A stretch of DNA of 64,000 nucleotides from contig JARCOQ010000012.1 of assembly GCA_029207755.1 (NCBI GenBank), positions 16,497,679 to 16,561,678 of the forward strand, written 5' to 3'. The translations under genes and the position numbers were made by a program. This document shows positions 23,799-36,541 of this stretch, in pieces (within the stretch, counting starts at the first letter, position 1; every line of letters starts with the position of its first letter). The notes beneath the pieces are model-generated. The model did no database searches. It saw nothing but the letters and a program-made list of their open reading frames with translations, and was not told where the DNA came from. Source of the stretch: Chamaea fasciata (lineage: Eukaryota > Chordata > Aves > Passeriformes > Sylviidae).

Positions 23799-26640
23799 TT
23801 TGGGTGGATTTGTCTTTTTTCCTAGTGTTTTATTATGTGCATCAATAACAGGGAAGGCAAAGACAAAATGAGAGAGAGAAAATATAACTTTTTAAGGATG
23901 TGTGCTTGGACTTCTGCCAAGAAAATATTTTTATATTCAAGCATTCCACTGTTACCAGCTCTTAATCAAGAACAAAAACAAAACAAAACCTAAACCCAAA
24001 ATACTCCTGAAAAATGTGATTGTTTAGACCAATAGCTGGCAAAAAAATATTCTAATTATTTGTTTTTGTCAAATTCCCTAGGACTTAGCATCGCTCATGT
24101 GTGGCTTTAGTAAACATATCCATATCCATTACCCTTTCCCCATATGAAAGTACAGATCTTGATTTAGGGGGGAGAAAGCTGGGATCAGATCCAATTGTCA
24201 GCTATTATTAAAAAGAATCTCTAGAAGCAGCAGTAAAATCAGCCCACAATCCCACAGTAAGGGGACACTGAATTTGCCCTATGCATATTGTGTAAATATT
24301 TATTTTTCTGTTAATCCCAATTAGTGTGAATTTAAAATATGGATTTGCCTGGCTCCCCTACATCTCAAACAGGGTTAGGAAAAGCTGATATTCTGCCTGT
24401 GCACCAATGGAAATACTGTGTGGTGTCTGGGCTGCAGGAAGAAGGGCAGCAATGTTAAAAAAATAAATCTGCCTAATCTCCAGCACTCCAGATGAACAAA
24501 GCAAAGGAGGCACATCATTTCAGGGAAAGTGGGCACAGGCCAGAATATTTGGAGAGTATTTCATATGTAAGATGGTGAAAATAGCAGGTCACATCCAGCA
24601 GAGCTGCTTATTTCAGCTCCAGACTGGTAAAATTCTGCACAGTGTGACAGGACTGCCTTTATCTTCCCCCAGCAAGGCAGCCAGAGAGACAGTGGAGGAA
24701 AAAGCAGAGAAAAGTCCTTTTGCTGGTGCCAGAGAGGGTTTGGCAGGGGCCCAGACCAGCAGGTAAAGCCATGGCCTCCAGCCCTGGTCGATAATAACAG
24801 GGAGCACCTTCTGATGCCAAACCCTCCCTCTGCATCAGCAGCCTGAGCCCAGTCAAAAAACCACTTTAGGCTGCCTTTCTGCTGCCACCTGTACACCACA
24901 TATTGCCTGTTTTAACGAGCTCCTCACAGAAAGGCCGTGTAACCTTCATTTCCAAGCTTGATCTCAGCCATGTCAATATTCTGCCACAGCTACTCACATG
25001 GATGCAGAGCTGTGTTGGGCAAAGGCAAAGAGGGAGTGCACCCTCCAAACGTGGAGTCATGAAAATAAAATGCCTGTGATTTGTCCCATTAAAGGAGTTG
25101 CATCTGTTCCTCCCTCTCCCAGCATATGCTGCTTGTGAAAAATGAGAAGTGTGAGCTGCAGCCACATCGCTCTGTGCTCCAGCTGTGAAGGTTTATACTT
25201 GTAGCCCTTTTCAGCTCCTACAATGCATTTAACTAAGGGCAATTTCGCACATTAGCAGGAATTCTTCGAAACAAAACAATCCTTTCAGCGAAAATGAAGA
25301 GGCTTTGAAAATGATTGCAAAGTGGATTAGGATCACTTATGGTAGATGGCTGTTGACAAGATATTGCTTGTGATTACCATGAGCATACATTGATAGGTGC
25401 CAGAAAGGAAGCTCATCACAGAAATGGTGGAGACATTTCAACGTATGTTCTAAGAAAACATTTAGTGTCAAAGAATTTCTGTCATTTCAACAAGAAACTT
25501 CCCCTTGGCTACCTACCAGAGGATGTTCAAAAAACCCCAGTGCTGAGCTGAGAGTCAGTCACCCACCTAAGGATTCTAATCCCCCTTGGGAAAGGAGAAA
25601 TTGTGCCCTCCTGCTCAGTATTTGCACACAGTCCCTTCCCTGTGCAACAGATATTCAGTGATGAAACAGTTGTGGTGAATATGCTGAATATTAAACATCT
25701 ATTGCTTTTACTGTTTCATTCTTTGTAAATGGGTTTTATATTAGGAGGCTCTCACCCTCCCCTGTGAATATTTTGCTAATGCTCATGGGATCTGCAACAC
25801 AGACTGAAGAAAGTTTAATGCAACATTTGTTCCCGTATCATTTACAAATTTTGAAAATTGTTCCTCTAGGAAGACAATTGCTCCACTGTCCTTTCTCACT
25901 GCTGTCTGCCCTCCTCCTTAAATGAGCATAAAAGACTCAACTGTTTCACAAGTCTCTTAGTCCCTCTATATGTTCAGTTGAATATGTATTCTATATAATC
26001 AGGTCAGCAGAAAAAAGAACCTGCTTGGATTTACCTGTTTCTACCTCTGCAGGAAAGTGTCCCTGCCACCACTGCACAGATAAAGGAATATGAGAAAGCA
26101 TCTTTTTGGGGATGGGCTTGGTTTGATATTGGCATTTTCAACTCCTTTATCTCATTTATTTTTAGCACTAGATGATCTGTCTTTGTCAGATAATTCCCAC
26201 AGCTGCCTTCCACTGAAGAAGCCAACAGCAGGAAGTCAGAAAAGGATGAAAACAGTCTCAGAGGAGAAGTCTTTATGCAATCCATTGTCCCTCAACATCC
26301 TTCTGCAGTTCCACTTCAACTCCAGTGCTTGGCTTTGGTTCGGGCATGGGCTAAGCCCAGGAGCCTCAGAAATCACCCAGACGCAAGAGGTCAAAGGGGA
26401 AAATTATTCCTGCAGCTTAACCCATCCTCTGTGCTGGCTTAGGTTCTGGGGTTCAGTGATCCACTTGCACTTTGCTCTCTTTGGCTTTGGGTCTCTATTT
26501 CTCTTCCTGCTCTCCTCCAGGTTCCTTCCCACTGAGGTTCCATCAGTCTGGCAGGTTTGTGTGCTGGGCACTGCCACTCCCTGTGCTCTCACATAAGCAC
26601 TCTTATCTTCATTTCTGTCTCTAGCTACTTGACCCTCACT

Positions 26641-26709
26641 CTTTTTCTTCTTGTTTATTTATTTTTTTTTTTTTTCTTCTTTTTCCTTCTTTTTTTTTCT
26701 CTTTTGTTC
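26641..26709. repeat. Polypyrimidine (T/C) tract
   Basis: Nearly 70 bases made of T with scattered C and a single G, ending TTTTGTTCCCCAG at about 26714. It resembles a strong polypyrimidine tract followed by a splice-acceptor-like CAG. The following sequence has no credible exon frame, so it is recorded as simple sequence only. Confidence 0.7.
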
Positions 26710-27963
26710 CCCAGAGAGCCATAGCTGTTTAAGGGGATGATGAGGGCAGGACAGCAGGTTTTCCTGTCACTCAGCTGTGGAGCACTCACTGAACTTCAAT
26801 GAGGGCTGCTGGAGGGGCTGAAGGTCACCAAGAGATGAGCCAGGTCTGGACAATAAAAGAATTCTGAGGCTTTGTAGAGAGAAACATCCTATACATTGTC
26901 GTTACACACCTCTGTTGTACACTAGCACAGCCTGCCAGGCGCTGATAACAAAACAACAGCTCCCAGATTGTGCCAGAGCCCAAAACACAGCGGTGCTTTC
27001 AGAAAGGAACAACACAGAAACACGGATCAGTGGCAGAGCCTGGGCCCCAGATAGAATTAGCAGAGTGCTCAAAGAGCTCTGCACAGCCTCAGGCCCACAA
27101 CCCGTGGTTATTTTGGCCAGACCTGAGTCAAAAGGCAGCAAAGGTAAGCCAGGGGAGTCTATTCCATCCTGACACAGCCACTCCTCCCTTTGGAGTGCTG
27201 GGGTTGTGCCTGCCCAGGGGTGGTCACAGCCAGGGGACACTGCCCAGCTCCTGGAGTGCCCGTGTGGCAGAGCAGCAGCTGGTGCTGTCCCCAGCCCTGC
27301 TGCCTGTGACACACCAGGGCTGCCCTGGCAGCAGCCAAGAGGGAGCTCCCTCCGGGTGGGCAGCAGGTACTCACTGTGTGCTAAACGGGGCTCAGCTGGA
27401 AGCCACTCATGCAGTGTTGGAGGATTGTCTGGCATATCCAGCACAGTCTGCAGAGCACTTAACTATAAATACAGAAGGAATAATGCTTCTTTTTATCTAT
27501 TTCAGCCGATCATTAATAATAAAATTTGTTTGTCTCCCTTTTAGAGCAGGTTCAATAATATTGCAAATTTGGAGTAAGCTATAACTGGAGCAATTAACTA
27601 AATTCAACTTCCTGATGGTGATAATAATAATAGTACAGAACTGATATGCAGAAAGTGAGTTCAACACACAATTTGGTCTGATGGAAGACTCTGATAACAC
27701 AGTGGTGGTGTTAATAACAAGCTTATTTGTGAAAGGTGTGTGTTCTGAGACCTCAGGGGACAGTCTGTTATCTCCCTTATTGGTGCCCCAGAGATTCAAT
27801 AACACGCTTGTTATCAATACCTGTTTACAATGGCCTACATTTCAGAATTATAGACAAAGGTATTCCTTCAGTGGACAAAAATACCACACTTTGGTTTTGA
27901 CTTATCTTTAGTTAGTAAAGAAGTTAGAAAGCAATGCACTTATTAAATCCATGTATATCTCCA

Positions 27964-27977
27964 TATATATATATATA
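27964..27977. repeat. Short (AT)n microsatellite
   Basis: About seven AT dinucleotides in an AT-rich context. This is ordinary simple sequence. Confidence 0.8.
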
Positions 27978-30900
27978 CATTGTTAAATTTCATTGACTCT
28001 CATGGACAGGCAATTTAATGTTGTTTGTTTTTCCATCTCAAGGAAAACAAGACCAAAGTGGAAATACTCTCCAAAGATGCTTTTGGACAGCTGACAGGTT
28101 TCTTAATAGTAGGGGATAGTGATTGCAATAATGCTTGAAAATATCCTCTTATGGATTGTTTTCTGTTTCAGTAGTGACCAGGGATGTACTGTGTGTGCAG
28201 AGACCCTGCCCCTTCCAGAATAATCAGAGTGAGAAGCAGGTAACTGAGACTGCAGTCAGCTCCAGCAGCAGCACTCCTGTTGGCATGCTCCTGGAAAAAT
28301 CAATAGGATGCACAAAGCCTGTGTCTCTTTAGGAAGTCAACGGCTACCATCACCACCCATCCATGTAGTGTTCAGCTTGCTGCACTTGGAACACAAAAAC
28401 CCCACTTTAATCTTCTTTCCCTGAACTTTAAACTAATAATATGTTTTGACTCTTGGCTGGGAGAGGATGAAAACAAGCAGGTACACACTCTGTGGATAAT
28501 GAAATACTCTCAGACAATCTGGTGGGTCACATTATTGATGTCATAGATTAAGAATTCATTCTCTAAAAATATTTCCAGTTGGTGCACTTTTAGTGGCCAT
28601 AAGACAATAATATCTTGTTGAATATGCACCTGCAGTGAGTTTAAAATTAAAGAGTCAAGCCTTTGTTCTTTCTTCCAGGCACAGCCTGAACTGCGCTGCC
28701 TCATCTCAGCTCTTTCCTAATGAAAAAGCTCCGTCTCCTGTCATTTTAAAAGATGACAATAGAAATGGGAGGCTGGAAAACAAAAGCGGACAAAATGAAT
28801 TAGCAAGAATGCCTGCAAAACAGTTGTTAAAATGAAAAGCTTCTTCCATAATTGAAGAGTCCTGCCTGGTATTTCCATTCGAGGAAATAAAAGAGAGGGC
28901 AAGTGCAGAGACAAAGGAAGAAGATCTTCATTAGGAGTATTGTCTAGCACATGGTTCCTCTAAACAAGAACTTTCTAAAGGATTGACATTTCTATTAAAA
29001 GGGCAGGCAGTTTGCTATGCAATGACATTCAGTTTTAAAGGCTCAGCTTAGAAGCAATTTAGAGCATGAACAACAGTTTCCAATGCCACGTTCTCAGTGC
29101 TCCTTCGACTCTTTATGTGATGCCACCATGTCCGCGTGAACAATAAGGAAATGCCATTAACACCAGTAAGACCCTTGGGGAGAAACAGAGTTTGTTATTT
29201 AACACCACCCATTTATGCTGCTTAGCAAGTCGGGATGGGTGTGGATGGCATTTAGACTTCCACACACTGGAAAAGGGGCTCTGACGGCAGGACCATGGCC
29301 CACTGTGCAGTGAAAAATAGTGCTGCAAGCTTCAGGCAGTAAAATATCCTTCATCTCCCCCTCGCCCTCTTGGAAAAGTGCACAGGCATGGGCTCTAAAG
29401 GTACCCAGTCCTCCTGACTTAGTGTTTCCCCGCTCCCACTCCACGTCTACACTCAGTGCTACTCTGAATCCCTTAGCACCACTGAGAGTCCTTTAAAGGG
29501 TTTTCATCATACTTAAAAGGCAGGACAGGGGAGCTCTAAATTAGCTCCCCAATCAACTTTTTAAGTAAGACTTAATAAGCCTACTGACTTTTCAGGAGTC
29601 ATTTAGTGCCACTTCCCTTCCCTGTCTTGCTGTGACACTCAGCAGCTCTTGAGAAGTGACTGTGCTTGCTTAAATGCTGAACTGGAAGCTGATTTAGATC
29701 TCTTCTCCTTCCCACTCTTTTCACAATTCACACTCACAAGGCTAAAGACAGTGGGGGAAAAAAACAAAACAACCTCAACCCCCCTCCCCCAACCCAACCC
29801 AAAATACGTAAAATTAAGAATTACCCGAAGAGAAAGGAAAACCCCATTTTGCTAAATTTAGGAAAAACCCCAGCTTTTTACCAACTGCACATAGTTCCTC
29901 TTTGTCTCACCTAACGGTTGAAACAATGGAATTTCTCAATATTGTTAAGGAAATAGTAATATAGAACTATCATCTTCCTTTTATATTTACTTTTATCTTA
30001 AGCCTAATGGGAAAATGTCTGGAGTTCTACAATCCTTTATAAGTTTCTTGAATTATCTTGTGAGCAGCTTGCTGCAGTTCTTTTTATTAACCTCCAGACC
30101 TTACTATTTAACCACAAATAGATGTAGGTCATGCATGTTGAATTGTTTTGATAACAGTCTAGTGTTTAATAATAAATGCTTCTCCAGAAAATTAAACAGT
30201 TCCAAGGCTGTGCTCTACAAATGTGGTTTTGGAAAGAGCACCATATGACAACTCAGATGGGCAAAGAAACCACAGGACATTAGCAATGCTCTGTGCAGAC
30301 TCTTTCCGAGTTGAATAATTACTTAGGGGTGATTATGACAGAGATAACCGAAAATAAAGAAATAATAAAGTATCAAACAGCCAATGCCAAGCAGCTGGCT
30401 ATTAAAAGGCTACCACCAAGTAAAATGAATACTCGAATTACAAGTAGTTTAGGACCCCGAGAGTCATCCTTTTCTATCTCTAGTAAGCCTTTCTCATAAC
30501 TTTGATCATCTGATGTCCTTTGTGGAACTTTATTGTGTAAAGGCGATGTAATATTTATTGTTTACAAATCAGCCCATCTCAGGTTTATTTTTTTTCTTCC
30601 TTTCTATTTACCACAACATTTTTTTTAAATTTTAAATTTATGTATCTATCTGCTGAAATATTTATGCAAGTTGGGTCCAGAGGGAAGCAATCTTGTTTTT
30701 GCAGACTGTAGTTGGTGCTTTGAGACAACTCCGCAGAGTAAGTAAACACAGAATGAGAGAATTGGTTTTGTGCGTGCTTTCCTTGGGCACACGCTCCTGC
30801 TCCCTGGAATATTTGGAATTTGCTATCACAGAAGGGCTCTGCAGCAGCACCACTGAAACCAACGGGAGCAAAACATTTGAAACGTACTGGAGATTTTTTC

Positions 30901-32319
30901 CAGATACATCTGTTTTTTGTTCTTTATCAAAGTTGATAGAAACAGGATTTTTCCTCAAATGTAATAAACGGATGAGGTTATCTACTGCATTGATCTGAAG
31001 GTCAACCACTTCCTTTGATATGCTATTCACAGTACTTGATTAAAAATGTGCTGTGTTTGAATGTAAGAAAGAAGAAGAACTTGAAAAGATTAAAGCCTAA
31101 GGATGGGTTCCTGCACAGCAAACACAGGCAGAAACCCAAGTATGTTCATGAGGGGTAAATTAGATGGAACTGCAGTACTCAGCTGGCCTTTTTACAACTT
31201 TGTCAGTGGGATCCTTTTGTTCATGTAAACCAGGAGTGCAGCACCTTACCTGAGAAGAACTGATGGAGCTTTCTGCAGTTCTGGATCATCAGCAGCCCAC
31301 TTCTCACCCTCTAGACTCCTCTCTGTCCTTCCTAAGGACAGCAGTGGCATCACCAAATGTGGAGCTGGACACTGGTGGAGGGTTCCCAGTCTGACCTGCA
31401 GCTCCTAAGGGCAGGCAGAGGAACACAGCCTGTTCTGTCACCACAGAGCTCTCTGACAGCTCCTGTGGTTGAACAGCAAACCTCAGAGCACCTCTGTCAG
31501 CCTGGTCATTTCTTGGCATGGTGAGATGCATGAAATAAGTGTATTACAGAGGAAGACATTGCAAAAAACAATGAGGTTGTTTTCCTCTTTCACAGACTTT
31601 CAATAACTAAAATTTGGGCTCTAAATTTGTGAGTATCAATTACAGTTTATGTGTTAACATAAATATCCTTGCTAATATGGACTGTCTTGATTGAAACCCT
31701 CACTAAACTGCATCTGTGGATTTTTCTTGACCGTGCAGAAACTGTAAGCTCTAAATAATAACATCCTCTCTAACTATTTTAAGCAGCAATATTAGTGCTT
31801 TTCTTGTTTTGTTTTGTTTTTCAATCTCTTCCTCATCCCTTCTCAAGTATTTTCTTCTTGTTTCTTTTTCAAAACTGGCTTCACCCATCAACCATCTCTG
31901 CTGCTGGTTGACTGCTTCTGGTTATTCCTCCCACACCTGATTCCACTTCTCTGCTTGTGATCCACCAACAGCACCTTTACCTTTCCATCTTTAGTCATAT
32001 GTCAGACTATTTCCTTTCCAACAAAAAAAACCCTTTTCTTTGCTTTCTGTCTCCACTGCCCTGGGGATTTTTCACTTTCCTTCCCATCAATCTGATTACT
32101 GTCCATTCTCCTTTCTTCCAACATATATAAAGGGTTATGAAGTTTTGTAATTTGTTCATCCACAGATTTATAAATTATCCAGGACTTCCTTTTCATTCTG
32201 ACAGCAAAACTACTGGAAAATGCTTCACTTGTTTTCCATCTTAATTCAGTAGCCTCATCTCTTCTCTCGTTTCTATGATGTCCATACAATACCCTTTTAA
32301 TTCACACAAATGGATGGAT

Positions 32320-32440
32320 ATGGCAGGCATTCAAGCAGCCTCCCTGGGAGAATTCTAACTCTCTCATATGGCCAGAAGAACAAAAGCAGGCAGCTGTTGA
32401 AAAGGTCATCAGGAAAAAGAAGCTGCAAAAATAGCCCCAT
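32320..32440 (+). repeat. Duplicated block, copy 1
   Basis: The block shares GAGAATTC, CTCTCTCA, GGCCAGAAGAA and GTTGAAAAGGTCATCA with 33088-33210, in the same orientation and about 770 bp away. Over the best 85 bases about 80 percent of positions agree by eye. One reading frame stays open here for about 30 codons, from CCCTGG to the TAG at about 32435. It keeps peptide words such as ENS, PEE and VEKVI in both copies. This may be a decayed exon, a piece of an unrecognised repeat, or chance. I do not recognise the peptide. Confidence 0.6.
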
Positions 32441-32894
32441 CATTTAACCCATGTTAAGCCTACCTTCCAGCCCCCTCTCTACACCTGTGGCACACCTCAT
32501 CCAGCCACAAGTTTTATTACCTTCATGATATGGAGAAGTATTCCCTGGCTGTAACACTCCTGTCTTGTGAGAAGTTGCCTGACGTTTACACCCTTACTCT
32601 CTAATTATTGGAAGAATTCCCACTGTGTGACTTCTTCCATTTGAAACCACTGACTCACAAATGTTTTTGTCCCTGTACTCAGATATGTTCCTTATGCCTG
32701 TGCTTGGCAGAATTTGGTAGGAAAACACCCAACAGGTTAAGGTCTTTTGAGCACACTCATCTTCTTTTATATTTGAAGATTTCATCTACAGCTTGGCCCA
32801 GCTCCTCAGCTGGTTTGAGCTTGCTTCACCCTTCAATCCACATACTGGAGCTTTCCCCCCAGTTTAGAACTATCATTAATAATAAAACCTTCCT

Positions 32895-33006
32895 CCAAAC
32901 AAAAACAAAAAACCAAAAACAAGCAAACAAAACCCCAACCAACCAACTAAACAAACAAAAGGCAAAAAAAAAAAAAAAAACCACCCAAAAAACAAAACAA
33001 AAAACC
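32895..33006. repeat. A/C-rich low-complexity tract
   Basis: About 110 bases built almost only from A and C, with words such as AAACAAAACCCC and CCAACCAACTAAAC and an 18-base A run near 32965. It is simple sequence. On the minus strand it reads as T/G-rich. Confidence 0.85.
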
Positions 33007-33087
33007 TAGAGAAAAAAATAAAGTCAACAGTACAGAGAAGCAGTAATGAATGTCAGTTTACATGCTACAAAATTGTACCTTGCCATA

Positions 33088-33210
33088 TGTTCAAGTAGCT
33101 TTCCTTGGAGAATTCCATCTCTCTCACACGGCCAGAAGAATGAGAACAACAAACTGTTGAAAAGGTCATCAAGAAATACAAACATCACAGATGGCATAGG
33201 TGAAAGCACC
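33088..33210 (+). repeat. Duplicated block, copy 2
   Basis: This is the partner of 32320-32440. In the frame homologous to copy 1, a TGA stop falls at about 33139. On either side of it the reading keeps ENS, SL, PEE and then VEKVI, so the shared words survive around a broken frame. Whether the ancestral unit was coding cannot be decided by eye. No flanking target duplication was seen, so a local duplication is as likely as a transposed repeat. Confidence 0.6.
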
Positions 33211-33885
33211 GCAAAAAAAAGCAGAGTACAGAAACAATGTGTAGGAGGATCTTTCTCTAATTGGCAGGACTGAGCTAGAAAGTGCACTTGTACACTAACT
33301 TTATTAATATTAAAATGGCTATTGCAGGGGTACCTTACAGTGCACTTGCCAATTGGTCCTTTTTCTAACAGAGAGATGAAACATCTTCTGTCACTGACAT
33401 TCCATGCTGAATATTCCTCCTTTTCAGCAGGTTCTAAGGAAAACTGAGTAATAGAGTGATTGCAGAGGAGTTCTCTCTTGACAGAAATTTACCTTAGAAT
33501 TCCAGGTTTTACAGTACATGTCCTGTCCCAAGCAGGAATAAACACATTTCTTGTCTCACTGTATCCAAAGACCCTCTACTGCCTGCTGTCTTAAAGAAGT
33601 CTATGAACAGTACCAAGAGCTTCACCAGTTTCCTCAGAGACTCTCTGGGGTCAGGTGACTTTTCTTACATAATGCAAGGTCATGGAATCACATTTCATCA
33701 CAGCCAACAAGGCGTGTGGAGAAAAATATTCATGTGACATGACTAAAGCAAAAGGTGAGTACAGACAAAGAGTAGCTGGCTGAAATTCCAAGTTGCTAAA
33801 ATCAACCCACAGGATGTTTTTTGTAAATCTCTCCCCACTATGTAAAGCAGCTTTTGGTTTTTTCTTTTTAAAAGAGCATTTAGCC

Positions 33886-33992
33886 TAAAAAAAACCCCCC
33901 AAAAAACCAACCAAACAAACCAAAAAAAAAAAAACCCACCAAAAAAACCAAACCCAAACTCCCAAACAACTCCAGATAAAACCCAAACAAAA
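33886..33992. repeat. A/C-rich low-complexity tract
   Basis: A second A/C-dominated tract with words such as AAACCAACCAAACAAACC and AAACCCACC. It resembles the one at 32895-33006 in composition but not in exact order. Confidence 0.85.
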
Positions 33993-34242
33993 CCCAAGAA
34001 CATATTGGTATAACGGAGCAGGTACAGGGTACTATCAAAAATTCAACAGTTCTCTCTGTTCCGATTGTACTGTTTTACTTAGAAAGTATTGTGATAGCTA
34101 AGACACACTCATAAAAAAGTAGTAGTAGAGACTCAGCACTAAGCAATTAAAGAGCAACTTTCCCATTTTCCACCATAGTTAAATGGTAGAGCAAGGGTAT
34201 GTAAAAGTATGGACAGAGCAACTACACAAGAGCAAATCTCCA

Positions 34243-34304
34243 CTTTTTTTTTTTTCTTTTTTTTTTTTTTCTTTCTTTCTTTCTTTTTTTTTTCCTTCCT
34301 TCTT

Positions 34305-34346
<42 letters not shown>
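34243..34346. repeat. T-rich tract, about 100 bases
   Basis: Only T and C for about 104 bases, with CTTT units near 34270-34285 and a terminal run of more than 35 T. On the minus strand it is an A-rich tail-like tract. The sequence beyond it on that strand does not look like a processed transcript, so it is called simple sequence. Confidence 0.9.
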
Positions 34347-35382
34347 CCCCACAAGTCAGACTTGATGCAACCATTCCTTTTGGGTGGTACCAGCACTAAT
34401 ACTATAATCCCAGAATTGAAGGGATACCAGCACAGGTCTAGCATGCTTATCTTCAAGTCCACAGAAGTTCTTCCAGGAAAATAGCTGAACCAGGAAACAC
34501 AGGAAAGCACTGCTCCTAGCAAAGAACTCAGAACACAGAGGGATGTGTTACAACCTTGCACTCGACTCTCCTCCATTGGAAACTCACAATGGAGGTTTCA
34601 GCACTTCCCTGTGCAAAGAGAAAGAAACAATGTCCTTGGAAGGAAGAAAAGAATCACAGCATCACCTAAGGACAGACCAAGATCATTCAGGCTGCATGAT
34701 CCACAAGTGGATGACAATGACTCCTCATACTGGGAAAGAGAATTGCTTAGCCCAGAGATATTTGCTATTTGCAGGAACTAATCACAACAAAATTGTGATA
34801 ATTTAACAAGCATTCTTTTAGGAAAGCTGTTTAATGCTAATGGGCTGCTCATCAGGATTGTTTTCTTTAAACTGAAAGCCTAAGAAAGGCAGAGGCTGAA
34901 AGGAAAGCCATAAATAAGCTTAAAAATCAGCCTGATTATGCAGCAAACCAGGAACCTTAAGGTAAACCTTTCAAGAAAGCATATGTAGTCTAACCTTAAG
35001 AGCATGAGTGCACAAGGGAATTACTGAGCATAACTTATGACACGGCTGTAACACTCACTGGCATTCCCTCACTAAATTCCTAGGTGGGAATACAAAGGGT
35101 TTTGACTTAACATGGCCTGTGCAGTATGTCAGTACTGCAGACAGAGTTGTCCTGTCCTGCTCTGTGCCACAGCCCCCTCTGAAGGACCTGCAGTGAGGTT
35201 TGACAGCCCAGCTGCAGCTCCTGGCTGCAGGGGGGAAGGCACCAGCACCTGTGGCAGCAGGGTTGGTTCAGCTCTTCAAAGCCCACACTGGGGGGCTGTG
35301 CTGTGGAATGGGAGCAGCTGAGCTGAGCCTGCCACAGGGAGCCGAGTCCAGGCATTCTGGCAGCCCCTGCCTTCTTGGCTGT
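34347..35382. other. Non-coding interval upstream of family A LTR
   Basis: No gene or known repeat was recognised. The stretch from 35110 to 35380 is GC-rich and CAG/CTG-rich, which leaves short open frames on both strands. It ends directly at the LTR, with GCTGT (35378-35382) as a possible target-site duplication. Confidence 0.55.
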
Positions 35383-36153
35383 TGTCTTGGGTTGCAATAA
35401 GTAACCAAAAATGTTTATTCTATTTTCCGTCTGTTGAAACTGGATAGAGAGGTGTTTCCTTTATCTCTTTTTATTTATCTGGGAGGACCCATTCCTCATA
35501 ACTCCAGGGGGAGAAGGCGGGTGTGTTCTGTTAATGGGCAGCTGTTAAACCAGGTGGGGCAGTGTTCTTTATCCCTTCCAGGACCCATCCTCCCTCCAGC
35601 GGACATCTGCTGTTCATGGGCCATCGAGGCTCACTGCAGGGCTGACACAATTATCTCATCCCATTGGGAGATGCTCCACCCAGGGGGAGGAGCCCAGCAT
35701 TCCTACCTGGATAAAACCTGAGATTCAAAACACCAGGACAGCCTGTTTGCACTGGATTCCCAGAGGAAGATTAGATCAATCTTGCCACCACTGGACCCTT
35801 TCTACAAGATCATCTCTGCTCCAACTGAATCACATCTGTCACTCCAGGAGGATTTATTTAGACTGCTCCCAACACCCTGATCAACAGGGTGTCAGGTTGT
35901 ATGTCTGACTCTGTCAGGGTTTCTAAGGTTTTTTTGTGGGTTTTTTTGTGGTTTTTTTTTTTTTTTTTTTTTTTTTTACTACATTTGTATTTTTAATATT
36001 CCTAGTAAAGAACTGTTACTCTGTTATAATTATCTTTGCCTGAAAGCTCCTAATTGCAAATTTATAATAATTTGGAGTGAGGGGGTTTACATTCTCCATT
36101 CCAAGGGGGGCTCCAGCTTTCCCAAGGGATACCTGTTTTTCCAAACCAAGACA
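35383..36153 (+). mobile_element. Solo LTR, endogenous retrovirus family A, copy 2
   Basis: Ends are TGTCTTGGGTTGC and CCAAACCAAGACA, giving an 8-bp inverted terminal match (TGTCTTGG/CCAAGACA). It is the fuller of the two family A copies and keeps the 35405-35545 region that copy 1 largely lacks. Shared landmarks include GGACCCATCCTCCCTCCAG, GTTCATGGGCCATCGAGGCT, CCTGGATAAAACCTGAG and GATCAACAGGGTGTCAGG. A T run has grown to 26 bases at 35952-35977, against about 10 in copy 1. Flanks GCTGT (35378-35382) and GATGT (36154-36158) agree at four of five positions, again fitting a 5-bp target duplication. No retroviral coding sequence adjoins it. Confidence 0.88.
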
Positions 36154-36486
36154 GATGTACTTATCAACTATTTGCTAAGTGTATGAACGAAAGGGTATTA
36201 TAACTGTCAAATTAGAACACCCCTTTAAGAGTTAAATAAGACCATCCAGAAGCAAAGGTATTGCAGAAGAGTATTATAGGATAGAAATTTTTAGCTTAAA
36301 ATATGCAGAATACCAGCAAGAAAAAGAGAGTTAAAAATGTCCATATCAAAAGAGAAAGAGAAACCAACTGGAAATAAGTTTTCCTAATGACTAAATCAAG
36401 TTTGACATAACATTCATGTGACCTTTCTGGACAGTTACTCTACGTACGGTTTGGGTCATTGCTCTAGAAGGCCAGAGCTTGCAGAA

Positions 36487-36541
<55 letters not shown>

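Larger units (their letters stand above)
22432..32319. other. Ten kilobases of mostly unique DNA, no gene recognised
   Basis: No exon or interspersed repeat was recognised. The two longest open frames, 204 codons at 26970-27584 (plus) and 180 codons at 26902-27444 (minus), overlap each other across a GC-rich patch. That pattern is expected of GC-rich non-coding DNA, and neither has a known domain. Simple sequence includes the CT-rich tract at 26641-26709, an (AT)n run at 27964-27977, an A/C-rich run at 23966-23997 and a purine/C-rich run at 29757-29812. A small diverged duplication lies at 23654-23798. Confidence 0.6.
32441..34242. other. Non-coding interval with A/C-rich tracts and a duplicated block
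   Basis: Apart from the listed duplicated block and the two A/C-rich tracts, no gene or repeat family is recognised. A 133-codon plus-strand frame at 32608-33009 runs into the A/C-rich tract, which supplies its lysine-, asparagine- and threonine-rich end, so it is not a credible protein. Confidence 0.55.

Noticed and set aside
26641..26714. Polypyrimidine tract plus CAG as a splice acceptor
   Set aside because: No open exon-like frame with a matching donor follows, and T/C-rich tracts are common in this DNA.
26902..27584. Overlapping 204-codon plus and 180-codon minus open frames
   Set aside because: They mirror each other over a GC-rich patch, with no known domain, no coding bias visible by eye and no exon partners.
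34243..34346. T-rich tract as the poly(A) tail of a minus-strand processed pseudogene
   Set aside because: The adjoining sequence shows no transcript-like frame or target duplication, and the tract contains many C interruptions.
519..36153. The two family A LTRs as the ends of one provirus
   Set aside because: They are 34 kb apart, each has its own apparent target duplication, and the interval holds no retroviral genes.
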